DNA of 64,000 nucleotides from Ziziphus jujuba (Eukaryota > Streptophyta > Magnoliopsida > Rosales > Rhamnaceae), in contig NC_083389.1 of the NCBI RefSeq assembly GCF_031755915.1, positions 13,757,001-13,821,000 on the forward strand, read 5' to 3'. The number at the start of each line of letters is the position of its first letter. The stretch's first letter is position 1. This document shows, piece after piece, positions 63,984 to 64,000 of the stretch. The notes beneath the pieces are model-generated. The model worked only from the letters and a program-made list of their open reading frames with translations. It did no database searches and was not told where the DNA came from. The position numbers and the translations under genes are program-made.

Positions 63984-64000
63984 TATGCGTCGCCTATTAC
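63984..64000 (+). repeat. Partial monomer 96, cut by the window edge
   Basis: The last 17 bases, TATGCGTCGCCTATTAC, are the first bases of another monomer. The array continues past the right edge. Confidence 0.9.

Larger units (their letters stand above)
1..64000 (+). repeat. Tandem satellite array, about 673-bp monomer, 95 complete copies
   Basis: The window is filled head-to-tail by one repeat. TATGCGTCGCC (or a one-base variant) recurs at intervals of 644-693 bp, with a single interval of 791 bp, from base 1 to base 63984. All copies have the same orientation and no unrelated sequence separates them. Length differences come mainly from A runs, a (TA)n tract and a recurrent 21-bp deletion. 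Composition is about 75% A+T. No gene, tRNA, rRNA or mobile element interrupts the array. Both ends are cut by the window, so the true array is longer. The form is that of eukaryotic nuclear satellite DNA. A centromeric or other heterochromatic location is an inference, and I recognise neither family nor species. Confidence 0.97.

Noticed and set aside
1..64000. CRISPR array
   Set aside because: Repeats are regular, but the sequence between dyads is itself repeated in every unit, so there are no unique spacers, and unit length is far too great.
1..64000. tRNA, rRNA or other structured RNA genes
   Set aside because: No cloverleaf boxes or rRNA-like segments are visible. The only strong pairing is the repeated dyad.

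Overview
The whole 64 kb window is one uninterrupted tandem satellite array. It has no recognisable gene, RNA gene, transposon or unique sequence. The repeating unit averages about 673 bp. Counting from each TATGCGTCGCC that opens a monomer, I find 95 consecutive head-to-tail copies (1-63983), all on the same strand, plus the first 17 bases of a 96th at the right edge. The array therefore runs off both ends of the window. Base composition is about three quarters A+T (hand count of two subunits). Long A runs lie almost entirely on the + strand, and each monomer has a variable (TA)n tract. This looks like eukaryotic heterochromatin, for example a centromeric, pericentromeric or subtelomeric satellite. 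I cannot name the organism or a known satellite family from the sequence.

Each monomer is itself a repeat of repeats. Five diverged subunits (A-E, about 163, 164, 127, 81 and 141 bp in monomer 2) share a core of the form TTTAAATATNTTNACTGGTTATTTGATGCT followed by AATTGTTAAAAA. The E/A, A/B and B/C boundaries carry versions of one 34-bp dyad with arms GGCGACGCAT / ATGCGTCGCC. The dyad is perfect with no spacer at A/B, has an 8-nt spacer at E/A, and is decayed at B/C. The C/D and D/E boundaries have none. These dyads hold nearly all the CpG of the repeat.

Above the monomer there is patchy higher-order structure, seen from shared point variants and indels. Monomers 1-31 (1-20935) are mixed variants with local doublets. 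The six-monomer block 6756-10805 recurs at 20936-24979. From 27 to 33 kb a two- and three-monomer rhythm is visible, and from 33 to 43 kb a rhythm of about 4.05 kb. From 41.9 to 57.2 kb the array is enriched in monomers that have lost 21 bp, one palindrome arm, at the A/B junction. Block 49232-52514 recurs at 53306-56585, separated by a 791-bp hybrid monomer. The last 6.75 kb is a nearly exact tandem duplication of a five-monomer block (57234-60607 and 60608-63983). This pattern is what repeated unequal exchange and gene conversion produce.

Open reading frames of 60-115 codons occur on the + strand in many monomers. They are the same subunit B-C-D sequence seen again and again, opened or closed by A/T-run length. 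I do not annotate them as genes.
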